Positions 1-8,415 of a DNA stretch of 37,458 nt are shown here, in pieces. Below the pieces are notes generated by a model, which ran no database searches, was not told where the DNA came from, and worked only from the letters and a program-made list of their open reading frames with translations. Positions within the stretch are counted from its first letter, which is position 1. Each line of letters starts with the position of its first letter. The translations under genes were made by a program, and so were the position numbers. Location of the stretch: the NCBI RefSeq assembly GCF_002161805.1, contig NZ_NFIP01000013.1, positions 1-37,458 on the forward strand, read 5' to 3'. This DNA is from Collinsella sp. An307. GTDB taxonomy: Bacteria; Actinomycetota; Coriobacteriia; Coriobacteriales; Coriobacteriaceae.

Positions 1-109
1 GGAAGAACCGCAGGTGGAGCGCCTGCAAAAACCGAAGTAATGAACCCGAGGCCGCGAAAAGCGCCGAATCGCGCATTACCGGGTTCATTACTTCGGTTTT
101 CGCCTGAAA
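1..109. repeat. Left arm of a 109-bp perfect inverted repeat
   Basis: Bases 1-109 are the exact reverse complement of 2697-2805 (base n pairs with base 2806-n). Similarity continues with mismatches to about 145, matching down to about 2661. The arm reaches the window edge, so it may be longer. The two arms bracket about 2.6 kb with three plus-strand genes. The arm itself holds two oppositely oriented copies of a short motif with core TTCATTACTTCGGTTTT, so it can also fold on itself. Confidence 0.95.
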
Positions 110-140
110 TGCAGACGCGGGTTCATTACTTCGGTTTTCG
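27..140. repeat. Three copies of a roughly 21-bp REP-like motif
   Basis: The motif core TTCATTACTTCGGTTTT, preceded by GGG, occurs at 27-47 (reverse), 81-102 (forward) and 119-140 (forward). The copies at 27-47 and 81-102 face each other and would form a stem of about 21 bp around a 33-nt loop. Head-to-head copies of a short motif are the arrangement of REP/BIME intergenic repeats. That is an analogy; the family is not identified. Confidence 0.85.
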
Positions 141-295
141 TCTGAAACGCCGGAACGGGCTCAGGCAATACAGCCAGCGCGCTTTGCCTGCCTTGCGGTC
201 GGCGGCCCTGTCTACGGCGCCGGTTATCGGCAGGGTTCTATACCCGCAGAGAGCTCGTCCGCACCGAGCGTCTCGTCGTTCGTGCCAAGGTCGGT

Positions 296-322
296 TTGAG
301 TCGAGTTTAACCCGGCTATACT
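296..322 (+). promoter_or_regulatory. Candidate promoter for the membrane/LytTR gene pair
   Basis: A TTGAGT hexamer at 296-301 and TATACT at 317-322 are separated by 15 bp, slightly short, and lie about 55 bp before the GTG start at 377. A strong purine-rich ribosome site (GGGGGAGGAG, near 365-374) follows. The -10 is good and the -35 is fair. Prediction from sequence only. Confidence 0.45.
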
Positions 323-376
323 CAGGTCGAACGCTCGGCCGGGCAGCGACGTGCATGCGATAGAGGGGGAGGAGCG

Positions 377-1078
377 GTGAAGACCTTTACCATAGGAAAG
401 ACGCGTTCGAGGACAACGATCGCCCTTGTGTGCGTGGGCACGCTCGCGGCGGCAATCGCCATGGCCATCGGCTGTGCGGGCGGTGCCGCGCCTGTATATC
501 TAGCGGAGTTTCCCCCTGTGGTTCGCTCGGCATGCGGCGGAGTTCTAGTGTTTATGCTCGGGCTTCTCGCTCTTTCGAGCATAGTAACGTCGAGCAGCTA
601 CTGGCGCCTCACAGAGTCCGAGATCTGCTGCCGCTCGTTGAGCGTCAGCTCCGATTGGCCGCGTTACACCTACGACCTGCTGCGCGGCAGGGAGCCCGAG
701 GTGGATATCCGTATCGCCACGGCAGACGTGGAGCGGATTCGCTTGAGTTGGAAGGGCCAGGTGGTTGCGACGCCGTGGACGCGCGGCATCCCCATGGTCG
801 TGTATCCCTTAACGGTGGCGATGACACTTTCCGATGGAGCCCGCGTTGAGTTTTATAACCTCGAGCGAGACGTCGAGACGCTTGCTGGCGCGCTTCGTTA
901 CCTTGTAAACAAGTGCGGGGTGACGCTCGAAGATCCGGATGACATGCTTTCCCATATGCCTGGTGGGCCGCTGTCAGCCGAAGGACTCGGTGACTATCTG
1001 GATCGACTCTACTACGGGAAAAGCAGTGTGGCGCGCCACAAAACTCCTGGCTCACATAATCAGGGCGAGGGGCGGTGA
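377..1078 (+). CDS. Two-helix membrane protein, unknown function
   Basis: This encodes 233 residues from a GTG start with a very strong ribosome site just upstream. Two hydrophobic helices lie near residues 15-36 and 50-70. They are followed by a soluble part of about 150 residues with strand-like stretches, for example YWRLTESEICCRSL and the segment around RIRLSWKGQVV. The layout of two helices followed by a beta-rich cytoplasmic domain resembles membrane proteins with a bacterial PH-like domain, but I cannot confirm that. Its stop overlaps the start of a LytTR DNA-binding gene, so the two are translationally coupled. The pairing recalls membrane-protein/LytTR regulatory pairs, in which the membrane protein inhibits the regulator. 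Such a role here is inference. Confidence 0.75.
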   Translation: MKTFTIGKTRSRTTIALVCVGTLAAAIAMAIGCAGGAAPVYLAEFPPVVRSACGGVLVFMLGLLALSSIVTSSSYWRLTESEICCRSLSVSSDWPRYTYDLLRGREPEVDIRIATADVERIRLSWKGQVVATPWTRGIPMVVYPLTVAMTLSDGARVEFYNLERDVETLAGALRYLVNKCGVTLEDPDDMLSHMPGGPLSAEGLGDYLDRLYYGKSSVARHKTPGSHNQGEGR

Positions 1079-1398
1079 ATGCTATGGCGCAGAAACATCT
1101 GACGGTGCAAAGCGGTAACGCCCTCATCTGCTTGCCACTAGAGAGCATCCGCTATCTCGAATCCCGCCGGCATTACCTTATCGTGCATGCCCGTTGCGGC
1201 ACCTTCCGCATCCGGGGGAAAATATCAGAATACGCCGAGCGCTTGGTGTGCGCGGGGTTTGTTCGGACCCATCGTTGCTATCTGGTCAGAATAGCGTCAG
1301 ATGTCAAGATTCGCACTGTGGAGGTGGAGCTCGCAGACGGTACGCGCATTCCGGTGGGAAGGAGTTATCGAGAGACATTGCTGCAGGTAAACAGCTAA
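1075..1398 (+). CDS. Stand-alone LytTR-family DNA-binding protein
   Basis: This small protein of 107 residues is essentially one LytTR domain. The features are the opening strand, the IRYLESRRHYLIVH segment, the RIRGKISEYAERL helix, the GFVRTHRCYLVRI segment typical of the family (usually F-x-R-x-H-R-S-Y-L-V-N), and the closing ADGTRIPVGRSYRE strand and helix. LytTR proteins bind short direct repeats in promoters. There is no receiver or membrane domain, so it probably depends on a partner. The GTG at 1075 overlaps the stop of the preceding membrane-protein gene. An ATG at 1084, giving 104 residues, is an alternative and has better spacing from the GAGGGG at about 1067-1072. Its targets cannot be read from the sequence. 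Confidence 0.88.
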   Translation: MNAMAQKHLTVQSGNALICLPLESIRYLESRRHYLIVHARCGTFRIRGKISEYAERLVCAGFVRTHRCYLVRIASDVKIRTVEVELADGTRIPVGRSYRETLLQVNS

Positions 1399-1621
1399 AC
1401 AATAACTTTGAATCGATGTATCAGAGGATCCGCTGAAACCAACTAAAACGCTCAGAGTGAAACGCTTCAATTCTGAACTGATCGTTTGCCGACCAATAGT
1501 TCTGAGTTGCAGCACGTTTTCTAACCGCGCGGTCAGATCGGTACACAGCGATTGGTAAGATTGCGACGAAGAATCTCAGATTGTCGAAATCGGCTGGTAG
1601 CAGGTGGTGCACGATGGGTTC
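1399..1621. other. AT-richer intergenic stretch, no clear feature
   Basis: About 220 bp separate the LytTR gene from the next coding region. It is visibly richer in A and T than its surroundings. I see no tRNA, no convincing terminator hairpin and no good promoter pair in it. Short open frames here lack ribosome sites. Confidence 0.5.
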
Positions 1622-2593
1622 ATGACGCTGATTCTCTCACATGCCACGGCTCTTCTGTACCACCGCCTTCCGCGGCCCTCGAAGCTGCCGCTCGCTTTCC
1701 CCGACAGGCCCAGCCCGCTCAGAAGCGGCGCTCCGGAGGCGGGGGAGGTCGAGCGTGCCCGTGAGCTCCTTGTCGAGTGGGGAGCCCCGCGCGATCAGGT
1801 TGAGGTGATCGACGTGCTCGTCTCAGAACCTCGTGAGCGCAGGCGTGCGCCGGGTATCCGCTGCCACGTGTGTTCGGTCACGCTTCCTGCGCACGCGCTA
1901 TGGCGTGTCGATGCGGGCATCTATGTAGCTGATCCGCGACTCTGCGCGCTGGAAGCGGCGCAGTGCATGAATAAGTTGGAACTCGTTGAACTGTACTACG
2001 AGCTGTGCGGGGCGTATGCGCTGCCGTTGCAAGAGGACGGACAGTACCGCGAGCGCGCGCCATTGACCTGCGTAAAGGAATTGGAAGACTTCATTTGCGT
2101 CATGGGCGGGGAGCGCGGAGTGCAGAAAGCGCGCGCGGCGGTGCGCTATACGCGTGACGGAGCGCGAAGTCCCATGGAAAGCGCGGCGACTATGACGATT
2201 GTGCTCCCCAAGCGCGACGGCGGATTGGGAGTCCGGGGAGTTGAGATGGATCGGGAGGTTTTCGTCACAGGGGCCGCAAAGCGCATGACGAGGTACGCGA
2301 GGTTCTATGCCGATGCGTATATCGCGTGCGCAAAGTTGCTCATCGAATACATGGGAATGAGGCACGAAGAGGAGCGTCGGCAGGCAGAGGATAGCGAACG
2401 TGACCACGCTCTCGACGCGATGGGGTATCACGTGGTCCGCATCTGGCGATGGGCGTTTTTCGACAAAGAGGGCTATCGGCGCATTTTGAAGAGCATCTGT
2501 GCGAGCGTCGGCCTTAGCGATTCACGCTTTGATGAGGGTTTTCCCGAGCGGCAGGAGGCGCTTCGCAGGTTTGTGCTGCGCCGGTGGCTATAG
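1622..2593 (+). CDS. PD-(D/E)XK-like (DUF559/Vsr/AbiEi-type) protein
   Basis: From the ATG at 1622 this gives 323 residues beginning MTLILSHATALLYHR, which resembles the start of many AbiEi/DUF559-type proteins. GTG codons at 1604 and 1607 in the same frame are alternatives, and none has a strong ribosome site. The C-terminal third carries the pattern of a Vsr/DUF559-like endonuclease fold: SPMES, then an Asp in FYADAYI, a Glu in LLIEYMG, a His soon after, SERDHALDAMGYHVVRIW, and a final helix. The middle has several Cys (RCHVC, CALEAAQC). Related proteins are often antitoxin-like or repair or restriction nucleases. Which applies here is unknown. It is the last gene before the right arm of the inverted repeat. 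Confidence 0.7.
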   Translation: MTLILSHATALLYHRLPRPSKLPLAFPDRPSPLRSGAPEAGEVERARELLVEWGAPRDQVEVIDVLVSEPRERRRAPGIRCHVCSVTLPAHALWRVDAGIYVADPRLCALEAAQCMNKLELVELYYELCGAYALPLQEDGQYRERAPLTCVKELEDFICVMGGERGVQKARAAVRYTRDGARSPMESAATMTIVLPKRDGGLGVRGVEMDREVFVTGAAKRMTRYARFYADAYIACAKLLIEYMGMRHEEERRQAEDSERDHALDAMGYHVVRIWRWAFFDKEGYRRILKSICASVGLSDSRFDEGFPERQEALRRFVLRRWL

Positions 2594-2665
2594 CTCGACG
2601 ACGATTATCGGATCAGCCCGTTCCACGCAAGAAGCGGAGTGGTGAACTCGTATGGGCGCTCCCGG

Positions 2666-2851
2666 CGAAAACCGAAGTAGTGAACCCGCTCCGGCGTTTC
2701 AGGCGAAAACCGAAGTAATGAACCCGGTAATGCGCGATTCGGCGCTTTTCGCGGCCTCGGGTTCATTACTTCGGTTTTTGCAGGCGCTCCACCTGCGGTT
2801 CTTCCACCGCGCTATCCTCGGGTTCATTACCGGGTTCATTACTTCGATTCT
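2666..2851. repeat. Right-hand cluster of the REP-like motif
   Basis: Motif copies lie at 2666-2687 (reverse, one change), 2704-2725 (reverse), 2759-2779 (forward) and 2832-2851 (forward, diverged end). A partial GGGTTCATTAC at 2820-2830 precedes the last one. The pair 2704-2725/2759-2779 mirrors the hairpin in the left arm. The cluster ends about 110 bp before the str operon promoter, so it separates the accessory module from the ribosomal genes. Confidence 0.85.
2697..2805. repeat. Right arm of the 109-bp perfect inverted repeat
   Basis: This is the exact reverse complement of bases 1-109. The repeat sits between the PD-(D/E)XK-like gene and the promoter of rpsL. Recombination between the arms would invert everything between them and leave the ribosomal operon intact. 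Confidence 0.95.
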
Positions 2852-2962
2852 TGCCGGATGCGCGGCAGCAAGCGAAGCACGCGTGAACAAACGGTGGGTA
2901 GGATACTGTGGAGATTCCGCGAAATCAAGCCGAATTATGGAGACGCCCGGTTCCGTGGTCTG

Positions 2963-2990
2963 TTGACAGGGATTCTCGCGCGCGTACAAT
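2963..2990 (+). promoter_or_regulatory. Strong promoter of the str operon
   Basis: A perfect TTGACA at 2963-2968 and TACAAT at 2985-2990 are separated by 16 bp. This is the best sigma-A-type promoter in the window, placed about 95 bp before rpsL. The intervening untranslated leader (about 2997-3083) has no obvious long hairpin and ends in the GAAGGAG ribosome site at 3071-3077. Confidence 0.85.
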
Positions 2991-3083
2991 TTCTTCTTGC
3001 TGTTTCGTGGGTGGATGCTGACGCCCCGGGGCTAGCCGTTGCACCTTTTATTCAATAGCTGGAGTATTGAGAAGGAGTTAGCT

Positions 3084-3458
3084 TTGCCTACTATCAACCA
3101 GCTGGTCCTCAAGGGCCGCAAGTCCAAGCCCGCGAAGTCCAAGAACGCGGCGCTGCAGCACAACCCGCAGAAGCGTGGCGTGTGCACCCGCGTGTTCACC
3201 ACCTCCCCCAAGAAGCCGAACTCGGCCCTGCGTAAGGTCGCCCGTGTGCGCCTCGTCAACGGCATCGAGGTTACGGCCTACATCCCGGGTGAGGGCCACA
3301 ACCTTCAGGAGCACTCCATCGTCGCCATCCGCGGCGGCCGCGTGCGTGACCTCCCTGGTGTCCGCTACAAGATCATCCGCGGTGCTTACGACTGCGCTCC
3401 GGTGAACAACCGTAAGCAGTCCCGCTCCCGCTACGGCGCGAAGCGTCCGAAGAACTAA
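3084..3458 (+). CDS. rpsL: 30S ribosomal protein S12
   Basis: S12 sits at the decoding centre of the 30S subunit and tunes accuracy. The start is the TTG at 3084, six bases after GAAGGAG. The 124 residues begin MPTINQLV, as in the family, and an earlier in-frame ATG at 3039 would add 15 unrelated residues. The conserved [11 protein letters not shown] loop contains Lys43 and Lys44. The second loop reads [13 protein letters not shown], so position 88 is Arg (codon CGT at 3345-3347) where E. coli has Lys. Lys88 to Arg is a known streptomycin-resistance change in other species. It is the first gene of the str operon, 84 bp before rpsG. Confidence 0.98.
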   Translation: MPTINQLVLKGRKSKPAKSKNAALQHNPQKRGVCTRVFTTSPKKPNSALRKVARVRLVNGIEVTAYIPGEGHNLQEHSIVAIRGGRVRDLPGVRYKIIRGAYDCAPVNNRKQSRSRYGAKRPKN

Positions 3459-3542
3459 CGTATACGACACCCACGCTTTTAGCCGGGCCGCGTCCATAGG
3501 GGCGCAGAGCTAATTTGCCCGGTATTACGTAAGGAGATTTTC

Positions 3543-4016
<474 letters not shown>

Positions 4017-4037
4017 TTCAGGGAAGGGTAACTACTC

Positions 4038-6161
4038 ATGGCTAAGGCTAAGTACAAGCTTTCCGAGACCCGCAATATCGGCATCATGGCCCACATCGAT
4101 GCCGGTAAGACCACCACGACCGAGCGCATCCTCTACTACACCGGTAAGACCCACAAGATCGGTGAGGTTCACGAGGGCGCTGCCACCATGGACTGGATGG
4201 TCCAGGAGCAGGAGCGCGGCGTGACCATCACCTCTGCTGCTACCACGTGCTTCTGGCACAAGGGCGGCAAGGTCGGCGAGGGTCCCGCGTACCGCATCCA
4301 GATCATCGACACCCCGGGCCACGTGGACTTCACGGCCGAGGTCGAGCGTTCGCTCCGCGTCCTCGACGGCGCCGTTGCCGTCTTTGACGCCGTTGCCGGC
4401 GTGCAGCCCCAGTCCGAGACCGTGTGGCGACAGGCCCGCAACTTCAACGTTCCGCGTATCGCCTTCATCAACAAGTACGACCGCGTGGGCGCCGACTTCT
4501 GGCACGCCATCGACACCATGAAGGAGCGTCTGAACGCCAACGCTGTGGCCATCCAGGTCCCGATGGGCGCCGAGGACAACTTCTGGGGCGTCATCGACCT
4601 CGTCACCATGACCGCATGGGACTTCAAGGCCGATGACAAGGGCATGACCTACCCCGAGCCGATGGACGAGATCCCGGCTGAGTTCGCCGACATCGCCGCT
4701 GAGAAGCGCGAGGAGCTCCTCGACGCCGCTTCCAACTACGATGACGAGCTCATGGAGATGATCCTCGAGGAGGCCGAGATTCCGGTCGAGAAGCTCAAGG
4801 CCGCTATCCGCGCCGGCGTTCTCGCCAACGAGCTCAACCCCGTCCTCGTGGGCTCCGCCTACAAGAACAAGGGCGTGCAGGAGCTCCTCGACGCTGTTGT
4901 CGACTACCTCCCGAGCCCGCTCGACGTTCCCCCGGTGGAGGGCACCAACCCCAAGACCGGCGAGGCCGACACCCGCAAGGCTTCCAACGACGAGCCCTTC
5001 TCCGCGCTCGCCTTCAAGATCGCCACGGATCCGTTCGTCGGTAAGCTCACGTTCTTCCGCGTGTACTCCGGTCACGTGGACGCCGGCTCCTACGTCGTGA
5101 ACGCCACCAACGGCCAGCGCGAGCGCTTCGGTCGCATCCTCGAGATGAACGCCAACGACCGTATCGACGTTGACGGCGCCTCCACCGGCGACATCCTCGC
5201 TGCTGTGGGCCTCAAGAACACCACCACCGGTGACACCCTGTGCGCCGAGGGCCACGAGATCATCCTCGAGTCCATGGAGTTCCCCGACCCGGTTATCGAC
5301 GTCGCCGTGGAGCCCAAGACCAAGGCCGAGCAGGACAAGATGTCCATGGCGCTTGCCAAGCTCGCCGAGGAGGACCCGACTTTCCAGGTTCGCACCGACC
5401 ACGAGACCGGTCAGACCATCATCGCCGGCATGGGCGAGCTGCACCTCGAGATCATCGTCGACCGTCTTCTGCGCGAGTTCAAGGTCGAGGCCAACGTCGG
5501 TAAGCCGCAGGTTGCCTATCGTGAGGCTCCGGGTCACGACGTCGAGCGTGCCGAGGGCAAGTTCGTGCGTCAGTCCGGCGGTCGCGGCCAGTACGGCCAC
5601 GCCGTCATCAAGCTCGAGAAGATGGAGGAGGGCTTCGGCTACGAGTTCGTCAACGCTATCGTCGGCGGTGTCGTGCCGAAGGAGTACATCCCCTCGATCG
5701 ACAAGGGCATCCAGGAGGCGCTCGAGACCGGCGTCATCGCGGGCTACCCCGTTGTCGACGTCAAGGTGACCCTTTTCGACGGTTCCTACCACGAGGTCGA
5801 CTCCTCCGAGGCCGCCTTCAAGATCGCCGGTTCCATGGCGATCAAGGACGCCCTCAAGAAGTCCGACCCGATCCTGCTCGAGCCGATGATGGCCGTTGAG
5901 GTCGAGACCCCCGAGCAGTACATGGGCGACGTCATGGGCAACCTGTCCGGCCGTCGCGGCAAGATCGAGGGCATGGACGACCGCTCCGGCAACAAGGTCA
6001 TCCGCGCCAAGGTGCCGCTGGGCGAGATGTTCGGCTATGCTACCGACCTTCGCTCCCAGACCCAGGGCCGCGCGAGCTACACCATGCAGTTCGACTGCTA
6101 CGAGCCCGCGCCCAAGTCGATTACCGACGAGGTCATCGCCAAGGCCGGCGGCAACGCGTAA
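4038..6161 (+). CDS. fusA: Translation elongation factor G
   Basis: EF-G is the GTPase that drives translocation of tRNA and mRNA on the ribosome. The 707 residues start [20 protein letters not shown]. The GTPase motifs are the P-loop AHIDAGKTT (18-26), DTPGH (91-95), and NKYD (145-148) where NKMD is usual. The last reads Tyr for Met, a position that tolerates change. Domains II to V follow, with [10 protein letters not shown] in domain III and RGQYGH in domain IV. The length is normal. It lies 21 bp after rpsG. No tuf follows, although tuf is the usual next gene in many bacteria. Confidence 0.98.
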   Translation: MAKAKYKLSETRNIGIMAHIDAGKTTTTERILYYTGKTHKIGEVHEGAATMDWMVQEQERGVTITSAATTCFWHKGGKVGEGPAYRIQIIDTPGHVDFTAEVERSLRVLDGAVAVFDAVAGVQPQSETVWRQARNFNVPRIAFINKYDRVGADFWHAIDTMKERLNANAVAIQVPMGAEDNFWGVIDLVTMTAWDFKADDKGMTYPEPMDEIPAEFADIAAEKREELLDAASNYDDELMEMILEEAEIPVEKLKAAIRAGVLANELNPVLVGSAYKNKGVQELLDAVVDYLPSPLDVPPVEGTNPKTGEADTRKASNDEPFSALAFKIATDPFVGKLTFFRVYSGHVDAGSYVVNATNGQRERFGRILEMNANDRIDVDGASTGDILAAVGLKNTTTGDTLCAEGHEIILESMEFPDPVIDVAVEPKTKAEQDKMSMALAKLAEEDPTFQVRTDHETGQTIIAGMGELHLEIIVDRLLREFKVEANVGKPQVAYREAPGHDVERAEGKFVRQSGGRGQYGHAVIKLEKMEEGFGYEFVNAIVGGVVPKEYIPSIDKGIQEALETGVIAGYPVVDVKVTLFDGSYHEVDSSEAAFKIAGSMAIKDALKKSDPILLEPMMAVEVETPEQYMGDVMGNLSGRRGKIEGMDDRSGNKVIRAKVPLGEMFGYATDLRSQTQGRASYTMQFDCYEPAPKSITDEVIAKAGGNA

Positions 6162-6221
6162 GGCCACTCGCACTATAGGAACCGCCGCGAGGACGCCTCG
6201 CGCACACATTGGAGGTACCAA

Positions 6222-6530
6222 TTGCCTAGCCAGAAGATCAGGATTCGCCTCAAGGGCTACGATCACGAGGTCGTTGATCAGTCCGCGAAGCTCATCGTCG
6301 ACACCGCTCAGAAGACCGGTGCCCGCGTGTCCGGCCCCATCCCCCTGCCCACCGAGCGCAACCTCTACACGGTCATCCGCTCGCCGCACAAGGACAAGGA
6401 CTCCCGCGAGCAGTTTGAGATGCGCACCCATAAGCGCCTCATCGACATCCTCGACCCCACCTCGGGTACCGTCGACTCGCTTATGCGTCTCGACCTCCCC
6501 GCGGGCGTGGACATCGACATCAAGCTCTAA
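6222..6530 (+). CDS. rpsJ: 30S ribosomal protein S10
   Basis: S10 belongs to the 30S head and also serves as NusE in antitermination. The 102 residues from a TTG start begin [19 protein letters not shown] and include [34 protein letters not shown] and the closing AGVDIDIKL, all standard. GGAGGT at 6211-6216 precedes the TTG. It follows fusA by 60 bp and ends the transcript: a large hairpin comes directly after it. In most bacteria rpsJ is followed at once by rplC. Here about 3.2 kb separates them. Confidence 0.98.
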   Translation: MPSQKIRIRLKGYDHEVVDQSAKLIVDTAQKTGARVSGPIPLPTERNLYTVIRSPHKDKDSREQFEMRTHKRLIDILDPTSGTVDSLMRLDLPAGVDIDIKL

Positions 6531-6561
6531 GCTTTAGTCGATAGATCACATACGCATCGAG

Positions 6562-6626
6562 GAGCCCCTCGGTTTGCACGCAGAGATACGCTTCGCGAAA
6601 TCTCTGCTTAGCAAACCGAGGGGCTC
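6562..6626 (+). terminator. Branched terminator after rpsJ
   Basis: A perfect 16-bp stem joins 6562-6577 and 6611-6626 (GAGCCCCTCGGTTTGC and its complement). A second stem lies inside it, CAGAGAT 6581-6587 with ATCTCTG 6600-6606. Only TTG follows, with no long T run. The position just after the last gene of the str block supports termination or 3'-end protection. Confidence 0.75.
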
Positions 6627-6732
6627 TTGCTATGTGTCTGCCGTTTAGGGGTCGATTTGTGCCGTTCGGGTGTCGTCTCGCATGCAGTTGTTACGTCCAA
6701 GAACCCATTTATTCCATTCCGCGCGTTTTCGC

Positions 6733-6760
6733 TTGCATCGGGGGGCTTCAGGTTCAAAAT
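6733..6760 (+). promoter_or_regulatory. Weak candidate promoter for the surface protein gene
   Basis: TTGCAT at 6733-6738 and CAAAAT at 6755-6760 are 16 bp apart, about 65 bp before the coding region. Both hexamers are imperfect. Some promoter is needed because a terminator separates this gene from rpsJ. Confidence 0.3.
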
Positions 6761-6825
6761 GAGCTGGTCTGTATATGTCGCTTCATGCCAAGGCATAGGG
6801 CGACAAGGGAATATGGGGGAGCATG

Positions 6826-8250
6826 ATGCGTTTATCGCTGTTTTCGCGAGGCGTCGTCGCTGTTGCGCTCGGCGTTGCTTTGGTAGTGCCAACGGCTGCG
6901 TTCGCTGATGATGCCGTGCCCGTGGCATCGGCTTCCGCCGGTGTGGCTCAGTCTGGTGGCGCCGCAGGAGAAGTGACCTATGGGGTCAAAGTTGTCACCA
7001 TGGTTGATGGGGTACGTTTCGGCGAGAACACCGCAGCCTTTACGGGGAGTTTGGGTACAACCACCGTTTCCGAGATGCTGACGTCTCCTCAATTCCCGAA
7101 GATAGGCGAGATTGCAACAAGGGTTAGCAGCGACGACCCTGTCGAGCATGCGCAAATTTGCCGGAGTGTTGTCGCTAAGAACTCCCAGGGTTCCATCTCT
7201 GGCGATTACGTACTGACTGCCAGCGACTTCACCGTTGAGTCGACTAACAATGGCGTTACTTACACCTGCATCGAGGTCACGGTGAGAGTCGAAACCTATG
7301 CTGCCGAAGCTTCCTCGGTCGTTCAGCTTTATGGTCAGGTCAAGAGTGCGGACGAATGGTTCAACTCTGCTAATTTTGACGAGTCCAATTGGACTGCCGA
7401 TAGCATTCAGTCGGCGCGGAATGCGCTTGATCAGGCGAAGGTGGTTTTAGATAACATTAAGTCCACCACGGATGATGTTAACGCTGCGTACGACCAGCTT
7501 GTTGCGGCGATGCGCGGTGTTGAGCCTTCATATCCGGACACTCCGGTCGATCCTGATAACCCTGACAACCCTGTCCCCTCGGTTGATCAGGTGGTTATCG
7601 AGCCTGCCGCGTCTTCAACGGTCAAGGGCCTGCAGGCCGTCATGTATGGTACTGAGGAAGCCATTGTCGAGTTCATGACGAGCACGAACTCCACTTCGCT
7701 TTCCATAAAGGTGTCCGACACGGTGTTCGATGAGGAGACCGAGGACTTCATCGTTAAGGTTGGTCGCGAGAACGACTTCAAGGTTGCTGGTACCTATGAT
7801 ATCGAGCTGATCAACAGCGAGGGTAACGTCGTCCCGGTGAGCGGAAGCGAAGGTCTTACGTTCAACGTCGGCATCCCGCTGACTGATGCCATGGTCGCTG
7901 AGATTGATGCTGGCCGCGAGCTCATGGTGTGCTACATCCCCGAGGACGGATCCTATCTCGAAGGTCTAGCCTGTTGGGTTGAGGGTGATTGCATCTGGTT
8001 CAGCACGAACCACTTCAGCACGTATGCCGTGATTTCCTATGATCCGAATGGCACGGGTACGGGTGAGGCGCCTGAGGAGGAGAAGCCTCAGACTGAGAAC
8101 AAGGACAACAAGACCGATCAGAAAGATCAAAAGCAGGATGGGGCCATTCCGCAGACGGGCGACGTCGCGTTCATGACGGTTCTCGGCACCACCGCCGTCG
8201 CCGGCGTCTCGTTTGCCGCCGCCGCGATTGCGCGTCGTAGGGAGCACTAA
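6826..8250 (+). CDS. LPXTG-like, sortase-anchored surface protein
   Basis: The protein has about 474 residues. It opens with a signal peptide (basic start, hydrophobic VVAVALGVALVVPTAAFA, cleavage near AFA-DD). A helical FIVAR-like segment lies around residues 175-230 (SARNALDQAKVVLDNIKS, then AAYDQLVAAMRGV). A Pro/Asp linker follows (DTPVDPDNPDNP), then a beta-rich region to about 405, an acidic and lysine-rich stalk (EEEKPQTENKDNKTDQKD), the sorting motif IPQTGD near residue 442, a hydrophobic helix and the tail RRREH. This is the standard layout for a sortase substrate on the cell wall. The ATG at 6826 fits GGGGGA better than the ATG at 6823. Its ligand or role is unknown. It stands alone inside the interrupted S10 operon. 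Confidence 0.9.
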   Translation: MRLSLFSRGVVAVALGVALVVPTAAFADDAVPVASASAGVAQSGGAAGEVTYGVKVVTMVDGVRFGENTAAFTGSLGTTTVSEMLTSPQFPKIGEIATRVSSDDPVEHAQICRSVVAKNSQGSISGDYVLTASDFTVESTNNGVTYTCIEVTVRVETYAAEASSVVQLYGQVKSADEWFNSANFDESNWTADSIQSARNALDQAKVVLDNIKSTTDDVNAAYDQLVAAMRGVEPSYPDTPVDPDNPDNPVPSVDQVVIEPAASSTVKGLQAVMYGTEEAIVEFMTSTNSTSLSIKVSDTVFDEETEDFIVKVGRENDFKVAGTYDIELINSEGNVVPVSGSEGLTFNVGIPLTDAMVAEIDAGRELMVCYIPEDGSYLEGLACWVEGDCIWFSTNHFSTYAVISYDPNGTGTGEAPEEEKPQTENKDNKTDQKDQKQDGAIPQTGDVAFMTVLGTTAVAGVSFAAAAIARRREH

Positions 8251-8311
8251 TATCCCAGTGCGTCACAAGCGCTTGAGCTACACCATATAGCCTCGTTCAC
8301 ACGAGATGGGC

Positions 8312-8352
8312 CAGGACCCCTCCAGCCGATTGAAACGGCTGGAGGGGTCCTG
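8312..8352. terminator. Bidirectional terminator between convergent genes
   Basis: A perfect 17-bp stem (8312-8328 with 8336-8352, CAGGACCCCTCCAGCCG and complement) encloses a 7-nt loop. It lies between the stop of the surface protein gene and the stop of the minus-strand gene. No strong T run is present on either side. Confidence 0.75.
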
Positions 8353-8415
8353 CTGCTATATGGGAATCAAGAGGGCGGGAAAAGAACAATGCACAAAACG
8401 CCTTCGTCGAAGGGG

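Noticed and set aside
40-363. A 107-codon frame over the left repeat and promoter region
   Set aside because: It overlaps the inverted repeat and the candidate promoter, its product is Arg-rich low-complexity text, and it has no ribosome site.
1399-1621. tRNA or small RNA gene in the AT-rich gap
   Set aside because: No cloverleaf arms, no T-loop sequence and no terminator hairpin could be found.
3039-3083. Upstream ATG start for rpsL at 3039
   Set aside because: It adds 15 residues not found in S12 and reads through the ribosome site at 3071-3077 that serves the TTG at 3084.
4032-6431. A 799-codon frame on the minus strand opposite fusA
   Set aside because: It is a mirror of strong codon bias in fusA; the product is a Val/Leu/Asp/Gly-rich pattern without any domain. 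The same holds for the long antisense frames opposite rplC-rplW, rplB, rpsC, rpsH-rplR, secY and rpoA.
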